In this document: in pieces, positions 24,178-38,321 of the stretch
How positions within the stretch are numbered: the stretch's first letter is position 1
Layout: each line of letters opens with the position of its first letter
Notes under the pieces: model-generated
What the model saw: the letters and a program-made list of their open reading frames with translations, nothing else
The model's database searches: none
Told to the model about the DNA's origin: nothing
Translations under genes and position numbers: made by a program
Assembly (NCBI GenBank): GCA_019054805.1
Contig: JAHQIY010000016.1
Location: 2,021,112 to 2,085,111 of the forward strand
DNA length: 64,000 nucleotides
Source: Brachionus manjavacas
Lineage: Eukaryota; Rotifera; Eurotatoria; Ploima; Brachionidae
Direction of reading: 5' to 3'

Positions 24178-27100
24178 TTTTTAACTCAATTTTTAGAATC
24201 AATTATTAAATTTAGTTCATTATATTTTAAAGAAGAAATTTCTAAATGCATTAGCCAAACTGTATTTGAAATAAATTTATGAATAAATAAATTACAAAAG
24301 ATCATGAAAATATTACATTTATTAGCAAAAATGGTTTAGTTAAAAAAAAATAATAATAATTATTTAAGCAATAAAAAATTTAAAAAAAAATATTTTTCTT
24401 ATCAGCATTACTAACTATTTTATAATATTTGATAAAAAAAATTATTAATTTAATGAAAAAAATATTATTTTTTTGTTTTTATTTCTAAAACTAACTTAAC
24501 AAAACAATTTCTTCTTAAATTCAAGAGTCAAAAATTTTCAAAAGATTTAAAATGTTAAATTTAAAGATAAATAAAAATTTTTATATTCAAGTAATGTTTT
24601 TAAGGCTATTTTTTGTACTTTAAAAATTAAGAGAAACTTTTTAATTTCGATAATTTTAAAAAATATCAAAAGCAAAAATAGACAATTTAGTTTATATTTT
24701 GTAAGTAAATTTGCATTTTATAAAGCATTTGATATATTATTTTTTTTCAGATATAAAAAAATCAGAACTGTAATAGCATCGAAAAAGTGCGATTATTACC
24801 AATGTTTGTTCAATTTCAATTAGAACATAAAAGAATTTATACTAAAAGTAGTTGGATAAGATATTCAAGTTGAACGTGTTAGTGTCTAAATAAATGCTGA
24901 AGCAGAGTATGCTTCCAAATATTCTGTCAATCATTCTAATAAATTGAGCTGAAATGTTTCTAAATCGAAAAGAAGTTTTTTGTAACTGAAATGTCAATCG
25001 GGTATCGAAGATTCAGTTTTTCTTCAGAATCCTGTTGCACTTCTCCTTGTGAATATTAGAAGAGCCATAGTAAATTAACAGAATATGAAGCAATTTAAAC
25101 ACTTGTCAGGCAAAGAAAATACCAAGTAATTTTAAAAATCGAGAAAAAAACTCAAAATCGAAAAAACAAGCGTATTACGAAAAAACCTTATACCAATTTT
25201 TTATAAGAAATTACTATGACACATTCTCTGTTTCTTTATTGCATCATCGGCATAATTTTTTTGTTCTTTATTTAATTTTTTGTGGACTCAAACTGGTCGC
25301 ATTTTATGTATATTATGATGCTGAGGGAAAATTGTTCCATAGCTCAGACCAGAATTCATCTTTAATAAATTCCTTTGTTATTTTAAAATTCAAAATTGGC
25401 TAGTTCAAATCTGCAGAATCAATTAGAACATCGAAACCTTTGACAACCACCAAGTATTTTAGAAACGATAGGTTAAGATCGATTTTTTTTATTAACAATT
25501 CTAGTTCAATTGAGAAAATTTAGAAATAACAAAATTTTAAGATCCCAAAATTAATCTTGACAATTCAAGACACTTTTTTTGTTAATAGCTAATTGGTGAG
25601 GCATTAGCTAAATAAATAAAAAATTTCTAGGTTGTTGCAGTTTTTTGCATTGAAATAAAAAATAAAATAAAAAAATAATCATAATAGATTTAAAAAAAAA
25701 TTTGTATTAATTAACAATTAATTTTTAGTAATTAAACAATAAAATTGGTTAAATCTAATGAATCGATCATGTATGAAAAAATATGAAAAAAAAGAGATAA
25801 TTTTCGTTTTTAAATTATGAAATCCTTTTCATTTTAGTAATAACCATCAATTCGAAAAAAGCAGGCAAATTGAAGTTTATGATCAAATTGTTATGAATAA
25901 AAATTATTAAAAATAATCAATAGAAATAAATTTATTTTAGATACTTTTGTTCTTAAATTTTACTGCAGAAGAAAAATATCAAAGTAAACCAACAATGATA
26001 AATTTTATTTTATTTTTCTGAAAACCTCTGCAAAATTTGTTTGCATGCAGAATCATGCACAATACCAAAGTATGGTTTAACATTGGTTTAAAATGTATCT
26101 CTGCATTTAATTATTTAATTTAAAATTCTTAAAAGCCTTTTTTAGAAATAATTTTTGACAATTTTCATGAGAATTTGACCAAAGGCTTCATTTTGCCAAA
26201 AAGCTACTAGCTAGAAAGGAAAAAATTCTGCTTTAGAAAATATTTTTAGTAAAATGTAACATTTATATTTCTTAATAAGTAAAAAAGCTTAATCTTTGTT
26301 ATTTAAATAAAGTTATAAGTAATCAAGATTAGGTTATAACATTTATTTGAAAGTTCAAATATCGTATATTGGTCGTTTTTGATCTTAATCAAGTCAAGTT
26401 TTTTCTTCAGCTCTAGTATGCATAATAACTTATTTATGCATACTAGCTATTTCAAATTTTGAATTCATATTTAGTTCAAAAAATCAAAAGGACACAACGA
26501 GAACAATTATGTAAAATTGAATAAATAAGTTTATTTTTATCTAAAAAATTACTATAAAATTAAAGTGTGTTTTTTTTTTTTAGCTCTGTGTTACTTGGAT
26601 TACTTTTACCTTAAAGAATACAGCTTCATTATATTAATTAAATACCTGAATCTGTAAAAATACGAAAGATATTTTATTTATCTGAGTATTTTTACTTTTG
26701 ATGGATTTTTTGTGCAGTAATTTTAAAGTTTTAATTTTTAGTGATCATAAAGAAAGAAAAGGAAATTTTTTTTTTAAATTAATTAAATAAAATTAATAAT
26801 TGAATTTTTTGTTTAGTTGTCATTTTTGACAAATTAACAAAAAAAATTTAATTCACTTGAAATAAAGGCTTGCCGGTTACTAATAAACATTGATGGCTTC
26901 ATAAATAATAAAATTTTCAAACAAAGCTTTGAAGCTTTATTTTTTGTCACAAATTTTTTATTAAGATTTTTGTTAAACGGGATCAACTATTTCCAATATT
27001 TATCAATATAATCATCAAAATATTTGTTTCAAATGGCCAAGCCAATGTAAATTTCAAAACATTGTCTATATCCAAGAATACTATAAATTCGAAAAGAAAA

Positions 27101-30100
27101 ATACAATAAATGGCTTAACGATAGTTGATCAGAAATTTAAAATTAGATACTTGATTAGATATTTTAACTTTTGTTTAGTTATTAAAGCGTGAGATTTTTT
27201 TGATTTTTTTAAAACTCACGCGATTGGCATGTAGTGCATGAGCGAATTTTTTTAAGTTTTTCGACAAACTTAAGATAGAAGGCCGAAATTTGCTAATAGT
27301 GCATGCAGTCGGAATATTTTTGTAAAGTTAAGCTAGTATGAAAAAATGGTGCCTAATCAAGGTCCAGTTGGTAACCATCTTTTCCTAATAAATATTTGTT
27401 ATAAACAAGACTGAAATATTGTTAAATAAAATCGAAAAAATTAAACTCGTTTTATTCTAGAATTTTACCTTTACTGCCCCTTTCTAAAGATCATTGTAGT
27501 AATTTTCGTTAAACTTTTGCTTTCTATCTATCATAATCCTTAATAAAATAAAATAAAATTCTATTTCATATTTCATTTTCGTTTACTCTAATCTAAATCT
27601 AAATGACTTAATCTCTTATTAATCTCGAATGAGATATTGCTCTAAATCTCATTGAAATCTCGATTCACGTGATGCTCACTATCCTGCTGATTTAATTTCA
27701 AATATTTATATTAATTCACTTAAATTAAGAAGATTAGAGTTTTCCCTTGATTGATATTCAAATCAAGAATCAACTACTGCTGATTGCTAACTGGACCTTA
27801 GCTAATTACCTAGTTGAATTTTGTGTATGTTATTGTTGGTCAGTAATATCTGGTTTTGGGACTATGAAATCAATCAAATTATTATTTTTTTGCTTTTTGC
27901 AATAACTCTAAAAACATGCTAATGTAAATGACGATGCATCAAAGGGACAACTCTTCTATGTGAGAGAGAAAGAGAGAAAAATAATAGTTTCAAAAAAGGT
28001 TAACAACGAAAAAAAATTGGTGTCCATAAAGTTCGTAAATTTTTCTATGGGGCAAAAATTTGTGCTAAATTATTTATTGAAATGGATGGATAGATAGTTA
28101 AATGAATTGATAAAAGAACAAGGGGTGAATAAATTTTTTTGACCTATATTGTTTTGTTGTTGTTGTTGTTGTTTATGTGATATATTTAGCAATAAATTTT
28201 TCTAAGATTTAATAAAAAATATTTCAGTTATTTGGCAAATTGTTTGCTTAGTCTAAATTTTCACCAAACACAAAGTATTAAGTTAAACTCAATATCAAAT
28301 AGTTGGGCCACGCAAACGCAAAGCTGATCTTAGCTGATCCGAGCCTAGTCGACCTATTTTTGTCTTTGTACACTTCTCTTCAAAATCCAAAGACCTCTTG
28401 TCGTTCTAATCAATTGTCATTTTAACGAGCATGTTCATTTAGCAATATGTGCAGATTAGTCGACATAGACGAATTGAATTCGAGTGGCTTAGTAAAATCC
28501 GTTCAAATAGAGCTAACAAATCACCGCGCAAATAACATAAATAAAGCCAAATCTAAGACCTACTAAGAATACATATAAATCCACGAGTAATTTCAATTTT
28601 TTTTTAATTGAATAAACCGAAATAGACAAAAAAAAAAAAGAAAAGAAGAGAAAAGAAAGAAAGTTTATCCAGGCAAATGAACTTGCTGGAATTAGATATA
28701 TTCATAAAGATGCATGGATACCATGTTGTTGTAGTTGTTATTTAGAAAAAAATAAATGATTTCATTTAGGAGATAACTAGCAGGTTCGAATAAAGCATAA
28801 TAAACACAAGCAGTAGCAGCTTCAGTATCAGCAGCTTGAGAAGTAGCATTAAATGATTGAAAGCTAGTGATTATTGAAATAACAAGACTAATAATTGATT
28901 TTATTAATTAGATATGATTTTTCTTTTACTTGAAATAACAAATTTTGTCTGTTTTGCAATTAAAAATAATAAATAAAAGCGAAACAAATTCCGATATATC
29001 TGTTATGCCTTGAAATGTTGTTATGATAACCTTTCTTAAGATTAAATCTAAACAAACACACAAGCTCACACATAATCAAAGTAAAGTCAACGTTAGGAAG
29101 CCTTTTAAATAAAAGCAGCTAATGCATTTCATCTAGCTATCGTGGATACCATATTTAAAAATAAATATTTCACTATTATTAATTTTGGTTATTTTATATT
29201 AAGCCAATACTAATATTGCATGGAGATATTTTGCCAAAACCAACTGTTACATAATAATTTATTTGTTAAATAAAGATAAAAAACCCAATTTATGTCTTAT
29301 CCAAGTTTTAAATTTTTTAAACGAAAAAAATAAAGTACACTGTTTTAAATTTTCCTTTTTAGTCGTGTAATTTAGTTTCATGTAGCTTAGTTTTATGCAT
29401 TTGATTGAATTTAAAAAATTATTTTTGTCCTAGCATAAAATTTTGTCACTAAAATTGTTTTGTTTTTAAATGGCTTTACATCTATTCTCTCCTGTATCAT
29501 GTTTTATTGCATCATGTTCAATAAACAAAAAACTAATAATTAATAACTAATAAGTGTGTCGGCACTTAAATGGGCACGACATGTTTAACGGTGCCAAAAT
29601 ATAAGAATATTTCTGAGAGAAAAAATCGAATAATTAATTGATTGATAAATTTTATTATTCCAGGGCATACAGGTGAATTCATTTTATTTATGATGCACTT
29701 TATTTTTATAATTCTATTAGATTTTGACTATTTTCAAATAGTAAGTAGTACTAAGTTGGTCTTTTTTCTTCTTCTGTTTTTTTTTGTGAATGCTTTAAGT
29801 CGGGTTCAATTTTGAATTTCAGCTATTGAAAATTTGTTAAGTCCGAATTGAATTTTTCAAAACCAACAAAATAAATGAAACTATTAATCTTTTGTTATTT
29901 TAATGAGATTTTATTTTTATTTCATTTCTTTTTTTTTATTATTTTGAGCAGCTACTTATTTACTTAAGCTTTAAAATTAAAATTATTTTTTCTTGAGTTA
30001 TACTTAGAAATTCTTTTATTCTCGCATTCGGCTTCAAAAGAAAATATATTTAAACAATAAAATTTCACTCTACACAAAAAAAAATCGTTATTTTGGTTTT

Positions 30101-31686
30101 AGAAATTTCTAAGATTGACAAAGTTGTCGAATACCTGGGAAAATTCATTAAATTCTGAGGATATTTACTTTGAATGTTCCGTTTTAACACACTGACAGAC
30201 ACATACACAAATAAACATAATTATTTGATCAGTTATGCAAACATTTTTAAACATTTGAAGGTCTACATTTTTCGAATATCAAAGACTCAAAGTTCAGTTT
30301 TAATCTTAAAATTATTGTTACATGTCCATTTTTGTTTTTTTTTCAAAATTTTCTTCATAGCCAGAAATTGTTTTAGTTCAACAATCGTTCAAAGTAGCTA
30401 GCTGGCTCGAATAAACAAACTAACAAAAAAAATATTCGTCGCTATGTATACTAGATTATTAAGCTATCACAACCTTTGCTTTATTTGCAAAGCCTATAAA
30501 TTTATTAACTGTAAAGTAGCATGTTAGATTTTAATTAAAATTTTTACATTACTCTCAGATATTAATATTAAGCAAAATTATATAGGTGTATCCAAGTAGA
30601 AGTTATTTAATACAGATTTAATCCGTATTCTCAATTTTGCAAAATTTTAATCTAACCCAGCACTTGTTTTTTGTCTATCTAGTTTTTTCGACAATTTATT
30701 TATTATTATTATCATTATTATTGCTAAAAAAAAAATAAAAATCATATTAAGAATTTTCTACTATTTTAAGCATTGGATATTTTGCACGCCTTTTCTTTTT
30801 CATTTTAATTATTCTTGTTCTAATTATTATTGCTTACAGAACGGAAAACAGAACGGGAAAGAGAGCGGGTGGCTTCTTTTGTTTAGGACTCACCACTTTG
30901 TACATTCGTTCATGCTAATTTTATGTTTTCAGAAATCGGAAACTATCAGATGTGAGAAAACAAAAAATAACAAAAAAAAAAAAAAAAAAAAAAACAGATG
31001 ACATGTGTGTATAGTTTGAAGTGTCATGAACACTAGTGTATCGTGTATTATTTTATACCAAATAAAACTTAAACTCAAGATTTTCACAAATGTTTTTAGT
31101 TTATTTTTTACAAAAGAACAAATTACAAATGCATTAAATTCAATAGCGGACAAGTCGGACAAGGTTGTGCTATGTTGGGTAAACATCAGCCATACACAAA
31201 TCTAATATTAGAATAAAAAACATTTGAACAGACTTAAGTGTACTCTAAATTATTTTAGAATAGTTTTGGCATAATTGTAGAAAAACGCCAAATAAAATAA
31301 CGCTTTTGAGTTTATTTAGTTTAGTTATTATAAATGCCAAATTGTCATGTTCTCTCTTAATTTAGATAGAATTTAATATTGTTTTTAGAGTAAATATTTA
31401 TTTCAAAAAAATATTTGATTCAAATATTCAGAACACAATTAGTTTTGAGTATATTTTTTGGTTTTTTTTTTTTTCGTTTTTTTTCCTATATTTTTTCCTT
31501 TATTTTTTTTACTTTAAATAAGTTTCTATTTTTCTATATTTCTATTTTAGCTATTTTAGCTATTTTTAGATAAAATCGATATTTCGGTATTTTGTTAAAA
31601 ATTGTCAATTAAATGCTTATAATTGAAACGAAATTGATCTATGGTTAGGTGCACTCTATTATTTATTAGCAATATATTTTAGCAAT
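24178..31686. other. 7.5-kb gene-poor region upstream of two divergent genes
   Basis: No open frame of interest on either strand and no recognisable transposon protein. It lies between the starts of the 1186-residue gene (-) and the REDD1-like gene (+), so it may hold long regulatory sequence or 5' non-coding exons. Visible items: a perfect 13-bp-arm hairpin at 26413-26446 (CTAGTATGCATAA/TTATGCATACTAG); an imperfect inverted pair around 27358-27372 and 27787-27797 (AAGGTCCAGTTRG); a CACGTG E-box near 27667; a less AT-rich stretch at about 28300-28560 that could be a 5' UTR or promoter; and a long poly-A at 30974-30993. None of these proves function. Confidence 0.5.
26413..26446. repeat. Perfect palindromic hairpin, 13-bp arms
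   Basis: CTAGTATGCATAA and its exact reverse complement TTATGCATACTAG are separated by 8 bp. It stands alone in the gene-poor region; possible short MITE remnant or regulatory dyad. Confidence 0.6.
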
Positions 31687-32798
31687 ATGTCTTGTTCGAA
31701 CCAAACTTACAATCAAAATACTGACCAACAACAAAAACAAAAACGTTTCATTGAAAAGTTTAAGTCCAAATTAATTGAGTTGTTTTTTGTGTCAAATAAA
31801 AAACTATGCAAACAAAATGACACAAATTTAAATAGAAAAATGCACAATTGCACAGCCACCTTTTCTCCCAGTCCAACAATGAATTTCAAAGATAACAGTA
31901 TAAGTAATTACTATTATGGCTATATTACTATGAACGTAGCCAACAATCCTAATAAAAAAAGTATTAAAACAAATGGTAGATCACAGTCAAATAGAGCAGA
32001 CAATATTTCTCAATATTCAATTGAAAGTTCAACCAAATGTTCGAGTGTGAGTGACAACGATTTTGAGTGCGGTTACATTGACAAAAAAAAGAAAAATCCA
32101 TTTTTCGATGCCAGGCTAAGCGAGCTTTTAACTTTTGATAATTTAATCAATTTTAATAGAATCAAAGCGCATTTTGACCCATTTTTGCACACAATTGAAG
32201 GTAGTCTTTGTTTTTTTCTTTGTCACTTCCTACAAAACAAAAAAAAAGATTTTCTAATATTTGTTTAAATTTTTAAATAGATGAAAACAATTTTTTTGAT
32301 GCTGATTTCATGACCAATTACATATCATTTTATTTAATGGACAATTTATGCAAGTCAAGTTTTTTAGACGAAAATAATTTAAATCTAGTCACAAATGAAT
32401 CGTCGTCACAAATGAATCAAGTGAAACAAATAGCCCGTGAAATATTTCTTCAATCAGAATGTGAGCCATGCGGTCTCAAAGGATGTGCCATTAGAATTTT
32501 TATAGAAAGTGAAACCGATGAATTTTCGCAAATGTTAAGCGATTTTAGATTTGATACGAACAGCTATTTGACAACATTTCAATTGGATCTCACTATTGGG
32601 TGTCATTATCCAGCTCATGTCAAGTCTAAAATGTACAATTGTACAAATTGTAATGAAACAAATCAATCAGATAATATATTAGCAAAATCTTTCAGAAGTT
32701 TGATTAGTTTTAATAGTAGTATTTGTGATGATTGTGTTCAAAAGTCGTCTATATGCCTGAAGAGCCACTATAGTCTAAAAAAAATCAAGCTCTATTAG
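31687..32798 (+). CDS. DDIT4: REDD1/DDIT4-like (Scylla/Charybde) stress-response mTORC1 inhibitor
   Basis: Two exons, 31687-32200 and 32281-32798, with an 80-bp GT-AG intron joining in phase 1 (GAT codon), give about 343 residues. The C-terminal half carries the RTP801/DDIT4 domain: an NLCKSSFLDE helix, VKQIAREIFLQSECEPCGLKG (vertebrate members have ARELL...SEPCGLRG), acidic IES, then TTFQLDLTIG and a closing SHYSLKKIKLY like the family's FRVIKKKLYS. The N-terminal ~170 residues are Asn/Lys/Ser-rich and not conserved. Family members are induced by hypoxia, DNA damage or energy stress and restrain mTORC1 through TSC. A Cys-rich insertion (CTNCNETN...CDDC) lies between the last two strands and is unusual. 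The orthology is good; DDIT4 versus DDIT4L cannot be split here. Confidence 0.85.
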
Positions 32799-35218
32799 AA
32801 ATTTGGTGGATATTGGCATTAAAATTTTTTTAAAATAAATATTCAACTTAATATCGATCTGATCTTGATTAATTAATTAATATTTGATTGTTATTGTTTC
32901 AAAATAAAAAACTTCTAAGCATAAATTAATTGATCATTGATCAATGTTTTTAAATTTTGATTATTCACCACTAAATAAAAGCATACGAAATGTATGTTGT
33001 CCTAAATAGAAGATTAAAAACATTGACCTTATCTCGAGCAGTCGGAGTAAACACGTTCAGAAAAATTTCTTCTAAATCCATTAGAAAATCCTTTGAAGAT
33101 TGCACTTTTTTTTATTTAAAGTGCATTCTTTCTTTGTTAACAGTAACAATTTGTCCAAAATTTGAAGACAAAATATTTTTTTATGAGGTTTACTTTTTTC
33201 TAATGAGATTATTCTTTATTTAAATTTAATAGCGCTAGCTCATTTGAGTGTTAATAATTAAATATGATTTAGTTTTTACCAAAGTTTATATTTCAAAAAC
33301 TACATTATTTCGATTTAAAATTAATAATGATGGTAATGTAAAATTTGAACAAATCGAACAACAAATAATAAATTCTTAGAGAAAATTATAAATTTTTAAC
33401 GAAAAAAAAGATTGCTCAGTTGTACTTTTTTAATTTGATTGTTTTTGCGATTTAAACACAATGAACTATTGAAGTGATTATTTTTGAAATAAAAATTAAA
33501 ATCATTAGAATTTGAATTAAAATGAAGCCTTGCTAAGTTAGGCTACCATTTTATTCAATTCGATACAACTTCAATAATTTGTTAAAAGAAATTCACAAAT
33601 ATGGTTTTTCTTCTTAAAAAAGTAACCACAGATAGAACAATTTTATAATTTTTGCATCAATTAAAAAGTGTCAAAGATACAGCTTAGGTAATTTATATTA
33701 AAATTTTGTCATTTTTAAAATAAAAAAATTTAGAAAAGGATTTTTATTCAATATATTTAATCTATTATTCTATATATGATGTTAATGATTGAAGATTTTT
33801 ACTCAACAATTGGCGAAAAAAATTAAAAATTTTGGTTATTTAATTCAAATTTTCTAAAATAGATTTTTAATCGCCACTTAAAATAAATAATTTAGAAAAT
33901 ATTATGAAAATAATTTATAGTTTAGGATCAAAATACAGATTTTTTTTTTGAATTTTAATAATGAATGCGATAAAATGATGATGTTTATTTTTATTTATTC
34001 AAAATTTTTGTATCCCAGAAACCCGAAACTTAAGTTTTTGTTCGGATACGGTAACATCTAAAAACCCGATAATAAAATGTACTTCGGGTATGTATAATTT
34101 ATCGGTTAAAAACCGAAACCCTACCCCGAACACGTCAATATTTCATGTCGACTTGAATGAATTCATTTTATTCAAAATTCAGCTATTTGACAACAAAAAG
34201 CATGATCATGTTAAATTTTAAGCATATTATTTTTAGTCTTAACCTTTTGGTCTTTAAACTTAAAATTTGCATTAAATTCAAATGCAATAAAATTTTTGCC
34301 CAAGATACTTGGCAATAAAAATTCTTTTAAAATTTTTATCAATGAAATTAAATAAAAATTCAACTCTAGACTCTGGACTTAAAGTCTTCTTCGATCAAGC
34401 AATCTGAGGGCAATTTAGCGCGGTAAATTTAAACAAAATAATAAGTAATAATAATCATATTTTCCAAAGTTCAAATCTTTCGGTGTTAATAATTAATTTT
34501 TTAGGATTGACTAGATTTAACTTTCCTTAAAATAGAAAAAAATCTATGTATTAAATTTACGTACGTCTGTCCGTTCATTAACAGGCCAGAATTGACGAAA
34601 ACATTAGCAAGACCCAGTCACAACCAAAATAAAGTTTCATCGAGGAATTAGCGAAGTTCATCGAAAAATCATCAAATAACCCACTGATTTTACGATGAGA
34701 CTATTAAATCCCCAATCAGAAGTCATATTTTTGTAAGATACTAACAAAATATTAAAAAAATAGGAGAGTCACTATTTGAATCTTGCATGAACTTTGAATC
34801 TATGTTTGAGTAATATTTAGAAAGCAAATATACTTTAAAACTCAGTCATTAATTTTTCTTGAATAGTATTGTAGCTTATTTCTATTAAACACGCAAGGAG
34901 TAAATTTAAACTAAGTCATTTATCGATTATTTGATAAGCATACTCAATTTCTGTTAAGATTCGTTAAAATCAGTGTTATTCAAAATTCTTTAGCCAAGCT
35001 AAATCACAAGCCTGGCCAAAAATATAAAGATAATCCTCATTAAAAAATAACCATCTTTTTTTCTGACAAATTAGACTTTGCTCAATTAATTAATTTAATT
35101 AATTAATAAATTATTTTTTTAAAGATTAACCACAATTAATAGAGAATCAGAATCCGGAAAAATGAGCTATGGACCTTAACAAATATAATCTTTAGATACT
35201 CTTGGATCTCTTTTAATC
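32799..35218. other. AT-rich intergenic region
   Basis: No supported gene. A 77-codon frame at 32990-33223 has no recognisable feature. A patch at about 34015-34135 is unusual in containing repeated CCCGAA/TTCGGG motifs in both orientations, possibly a fragment of a repeat. Near 35085-35110 is a TTAATTAA-rich run. Confidence 0.5.
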
Positions 35219-36370
35219 AATTAAGATTAACTTTCAGCAATGGAAACTTTTGGAAACTGTTGGAAACTCTCTTTTCATCACTAAAGATTAACTAACAGCA
35301 ATGGAAACTTTGGATACTCTCTTACATCACTTCAGTTTTATTTCAGCATTGGAAACTCTAGGAAATTCTTGAAAACTCTTGGAAACTCTCTTTTCATCAC
35401 TTATTAAGAACTTACAGCAAAATAAACTTGGAAATCTTGGATACTAACTGAAACTCTTGTAAACTCTTGAAAACTCATTGAAACTCTTGGAATCTCTCTT
35501 TCATCACTTAATATAATCTTACAGCAATTAAAACTTGGAAACTTTTAGAAACTCTTGACAACTCTCTTTTTATGACTTAAGATTAATTTTCAGCAATGGA
35601 AATTCTTCCAAACTCTCCTTTCATCACTTATTAAGAACTAACAGGTATGCAAACTTGGAAATCTTGGATACTTTTGAAACTCTTGTTAATTCTTGAAAAT
35701 TGTTGGAAACTCTTGGAATCCTTCTTATCATCAGTTAGGATTTACTAAATGTAATGGAAACTCTTGGAACTTCATGGAAATTGTTGGGAACTCTTGTAAA
35801 CTCTTGAAAACTCTCTTTTCATCACTAACGAATAACTAACAGCAATGGACACTCTTGGAAACTCTCTTTTCATCAGTAAAGATTTACTAACAGCAATAGA
35901 AACTCTTGGAATCTCCTTGAAAATCTTGGAAACTCTTGAGAACTCTCTTTGCATCAGTTTACTTACAGCAATGGAAACTCTTCGAAACTCTTGGAAATTG
36001 TTGGAAACTCTTGGAAAATCTCTTTTCATGAGCTAAGATTTACTAACAGCAATGGAAACTCCTGGAACTTCTTGGAAATTTGAAAAATCTTGTAAATTCT
36101 TGGAAACTCTTTTCAACCCACTTTTTATCACTTCATTTTTGCTTTCAGTATAGAAAACTCTTGGAAACTCCCTTTCCAGCACTTATTATTAACTTACAGC
36201 AATGCAAACTTTGAAATCTAGAAAACTATTGAAACTCTTGTATATTCTTGAAAATTTTTGGATTGTTGTGAACTCTTGTAAACTTTTCGAAACTCTTTGC
36301 AACTCTCTTTTCGTCACTAAAGAATAACTAACAGACGTGGAGGCTCTTGGCAACTCTCTTTTCATCAGTA
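35219..36370. repeat. Degenerate minisatellite, GGAAACTCTTGGAAACTC-type units
   Basis: About 1.15 kb built of variants of a compound unit: several GGAAACTCTTGG-like modules, then CTCTTTTCATCACT, AAGATTAACT and AACAGCAATG, recurring roughly every 70-120 bp. Small open frames here on both strands are products of the repeat and not genes. The array ends abruptly where the hAT inverted repeat begins at 36376. Confidence 0.85.
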
Positions 36371-36829
36371 AAAAGCAGACTTGTTTTTAAGTCACAGATA
36401 TAAGTCTAAGTCACAAAAATTTAAGTCAAAGTCATGACTTAAAATTTTTTTCTTTTTTTTTTTAAGTCAAAAGACTTATTTATAATAAATATTAAAAAAT
36501 TAAAATGTGGTATGAATTTTGAAGAAAAATTTGAGTTCTGTAATCTGGGTTCTAATTTAGATCTCAATAATTCTTTGTATATTACAATTCGGTCCATAAA
36601 GTAACAAAAGATAAAAAAAAATTTTGAAAAAGTTAAATAATAAATTAATTTTTTAAAATTTAATTTAATTTAAATTTTAATAAGTTGCATCAAACATTAT
36701 TTTTAATTTTTTATTTTCATTATAAAATTTATGAAATTATGCTAGAATTTTGTTAGATTCTAGCAAATTTGTATTCATAATAAATTTTCAATTTTTTTTT
36801 TAAATCTGCTTGTTTCCGTGTGCATCTCT

Positions 36830-37440
36830 ACAAACACCGGTTGCTGTGCTGGAACTCAATTGAATTTTGGCTGTTTATTAAAAAGCCTTTATTAGAGCCA
36901 TGGTGAGATGCTTTGATTCAAAATTAGGTTAAGCGTTTGACTTAATAGTGAAATCATAAAAAAACTTAACGACCCGAAGTGATAATTACCTTGAGGTTGA
37001 CCTTACGACTCATCTCTCATTGTATGCATGTGGCTCGGGAGTCCAAGGAGGCGCCTAAGCCGAGAACTTAAAACAAGTTCGGCCGACTGTTGATCGAGTA
37101 GGCAAATCTGGAAGGCTAACTGAGATCATGCAAGGTTTCGAGAACAATATGATCTATAGAGTTTTTAACCGGCCGTTAAAAAATCTTTAATTCTTTATTT
37201 ATTTTAAAATTTTTTTTTTCGGATGGACACTTAATCGAGTTAATGCGTAGAGGGATTCGATTTTTATCAAACTCTTTTACCGCTTGTTTCACCATAACTC
37301 GGTCTATTGTGAGACTACTTTCTAAAGAGCTGATAGGAGAAGTCTTGTGCTCGAGGTTAACTCGGTAGGTGTCTGTCCTAGGTACGAAATAATGGTATGA
37401 TGCAATGGATGTAAACAAACAAAATGGTTATTCAACACAA
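36830..37440. other. GC-richer block of unknown nature inside the hAT element
   Basis: Markedly less AT-rich than its surroundings, with sequences such as GGCTCGGGAGTCCAAGGAGG and CGGCCGACTGTTGATCGAG. It has an 80-codon frame on the minus strand (37176-37418) without recognisable motifs. It does not fold into an obvious tRNA or 5S gene by eye. It could be cargo captured by the hAT or another nested element. Confidence 0.4.
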
Positions 37441-38321
37441 TCGATTCAATAATTATTTTTTTTTAAATTGATTAATAATATTTTAAATGTATTTTTTTGT
37501 ACAATAAAGCAATAAAATTTTTTAATTTATTTAGTTTTTTGATTTAAAAAATTTTTAAATTTTTTATCTTTATAATCTTTAATAAATTAATAAAATCAAA
37601 TTTATTTGTTTGTATTTATTTTTATTTTATTTAAAATTTCAATTTAAATTAACATTGTAAAAATAATTTATATTTAATCGTGCTGTGCGTAGGTCTGTAA
37701 GCCTGTAATTTAAGTCAAGTCAGGGACTTGAATTCTTTGGCCCTTAAATTAATTAAAAGAAATATTGAATTCTTTCTTTTCTGAGAAATATTTTTTAATA
37801 AACATTTTAAATTTTAATCAGTCCTTCACTAATTATGCAATTGAAGTTTTTTAAAATAAAAGGATTTTTTTTTTAAATTTTTAATTTATTCATTTTTTAT
37901 TATATAAAATTATATTTAAAAGTTCTGATTTTTTTAATTTATATTTAAAATTAATTTAAACTTTCATTTCATGCGTTGTTGTAAATTTCTTAAGTTTTTT
38001 GAGATAAATAAAATTTTTAAAATTTTTTTTTCTTTCAATTTTTATATTTGGGAAGTGGTTTCCTAAAAAGATTTTTAAATCATTTTTTAAATATGAGTTT
38101 TTGTCGTAGAAATTCAAAATAAAAAAAATTTACATTTTAAGATTTAAAAAAAATTATTGAATAGCAATATTAGCAATTTGATTGATGTATCTCAATTTTC
38201 GACAAACTCATAATCTGATTCTCAAAAGAAGCAAGCAATCATGAACTTTGCCTACTCTGATTTGACAATAAAGAGTAATTTTAAATTTATATCTTTAATT
38301 TAATGTGACATTTCTTTAGCT

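Noticed and set aside
35772..36036. Short frames on both strands rich in Arg-Val-Ser or Glu-Thr-Leu
   Set aside because: They are produced by the GGAAACTCTTGG minisatellite and have no gene-like sequence.
36830..37440. Possible tRNA, 5S rRNA or SINE
   Set aside because: The block is GC-richer, but I could not find A/B box spacing, a cloverleaf or a SINE tail by eye.
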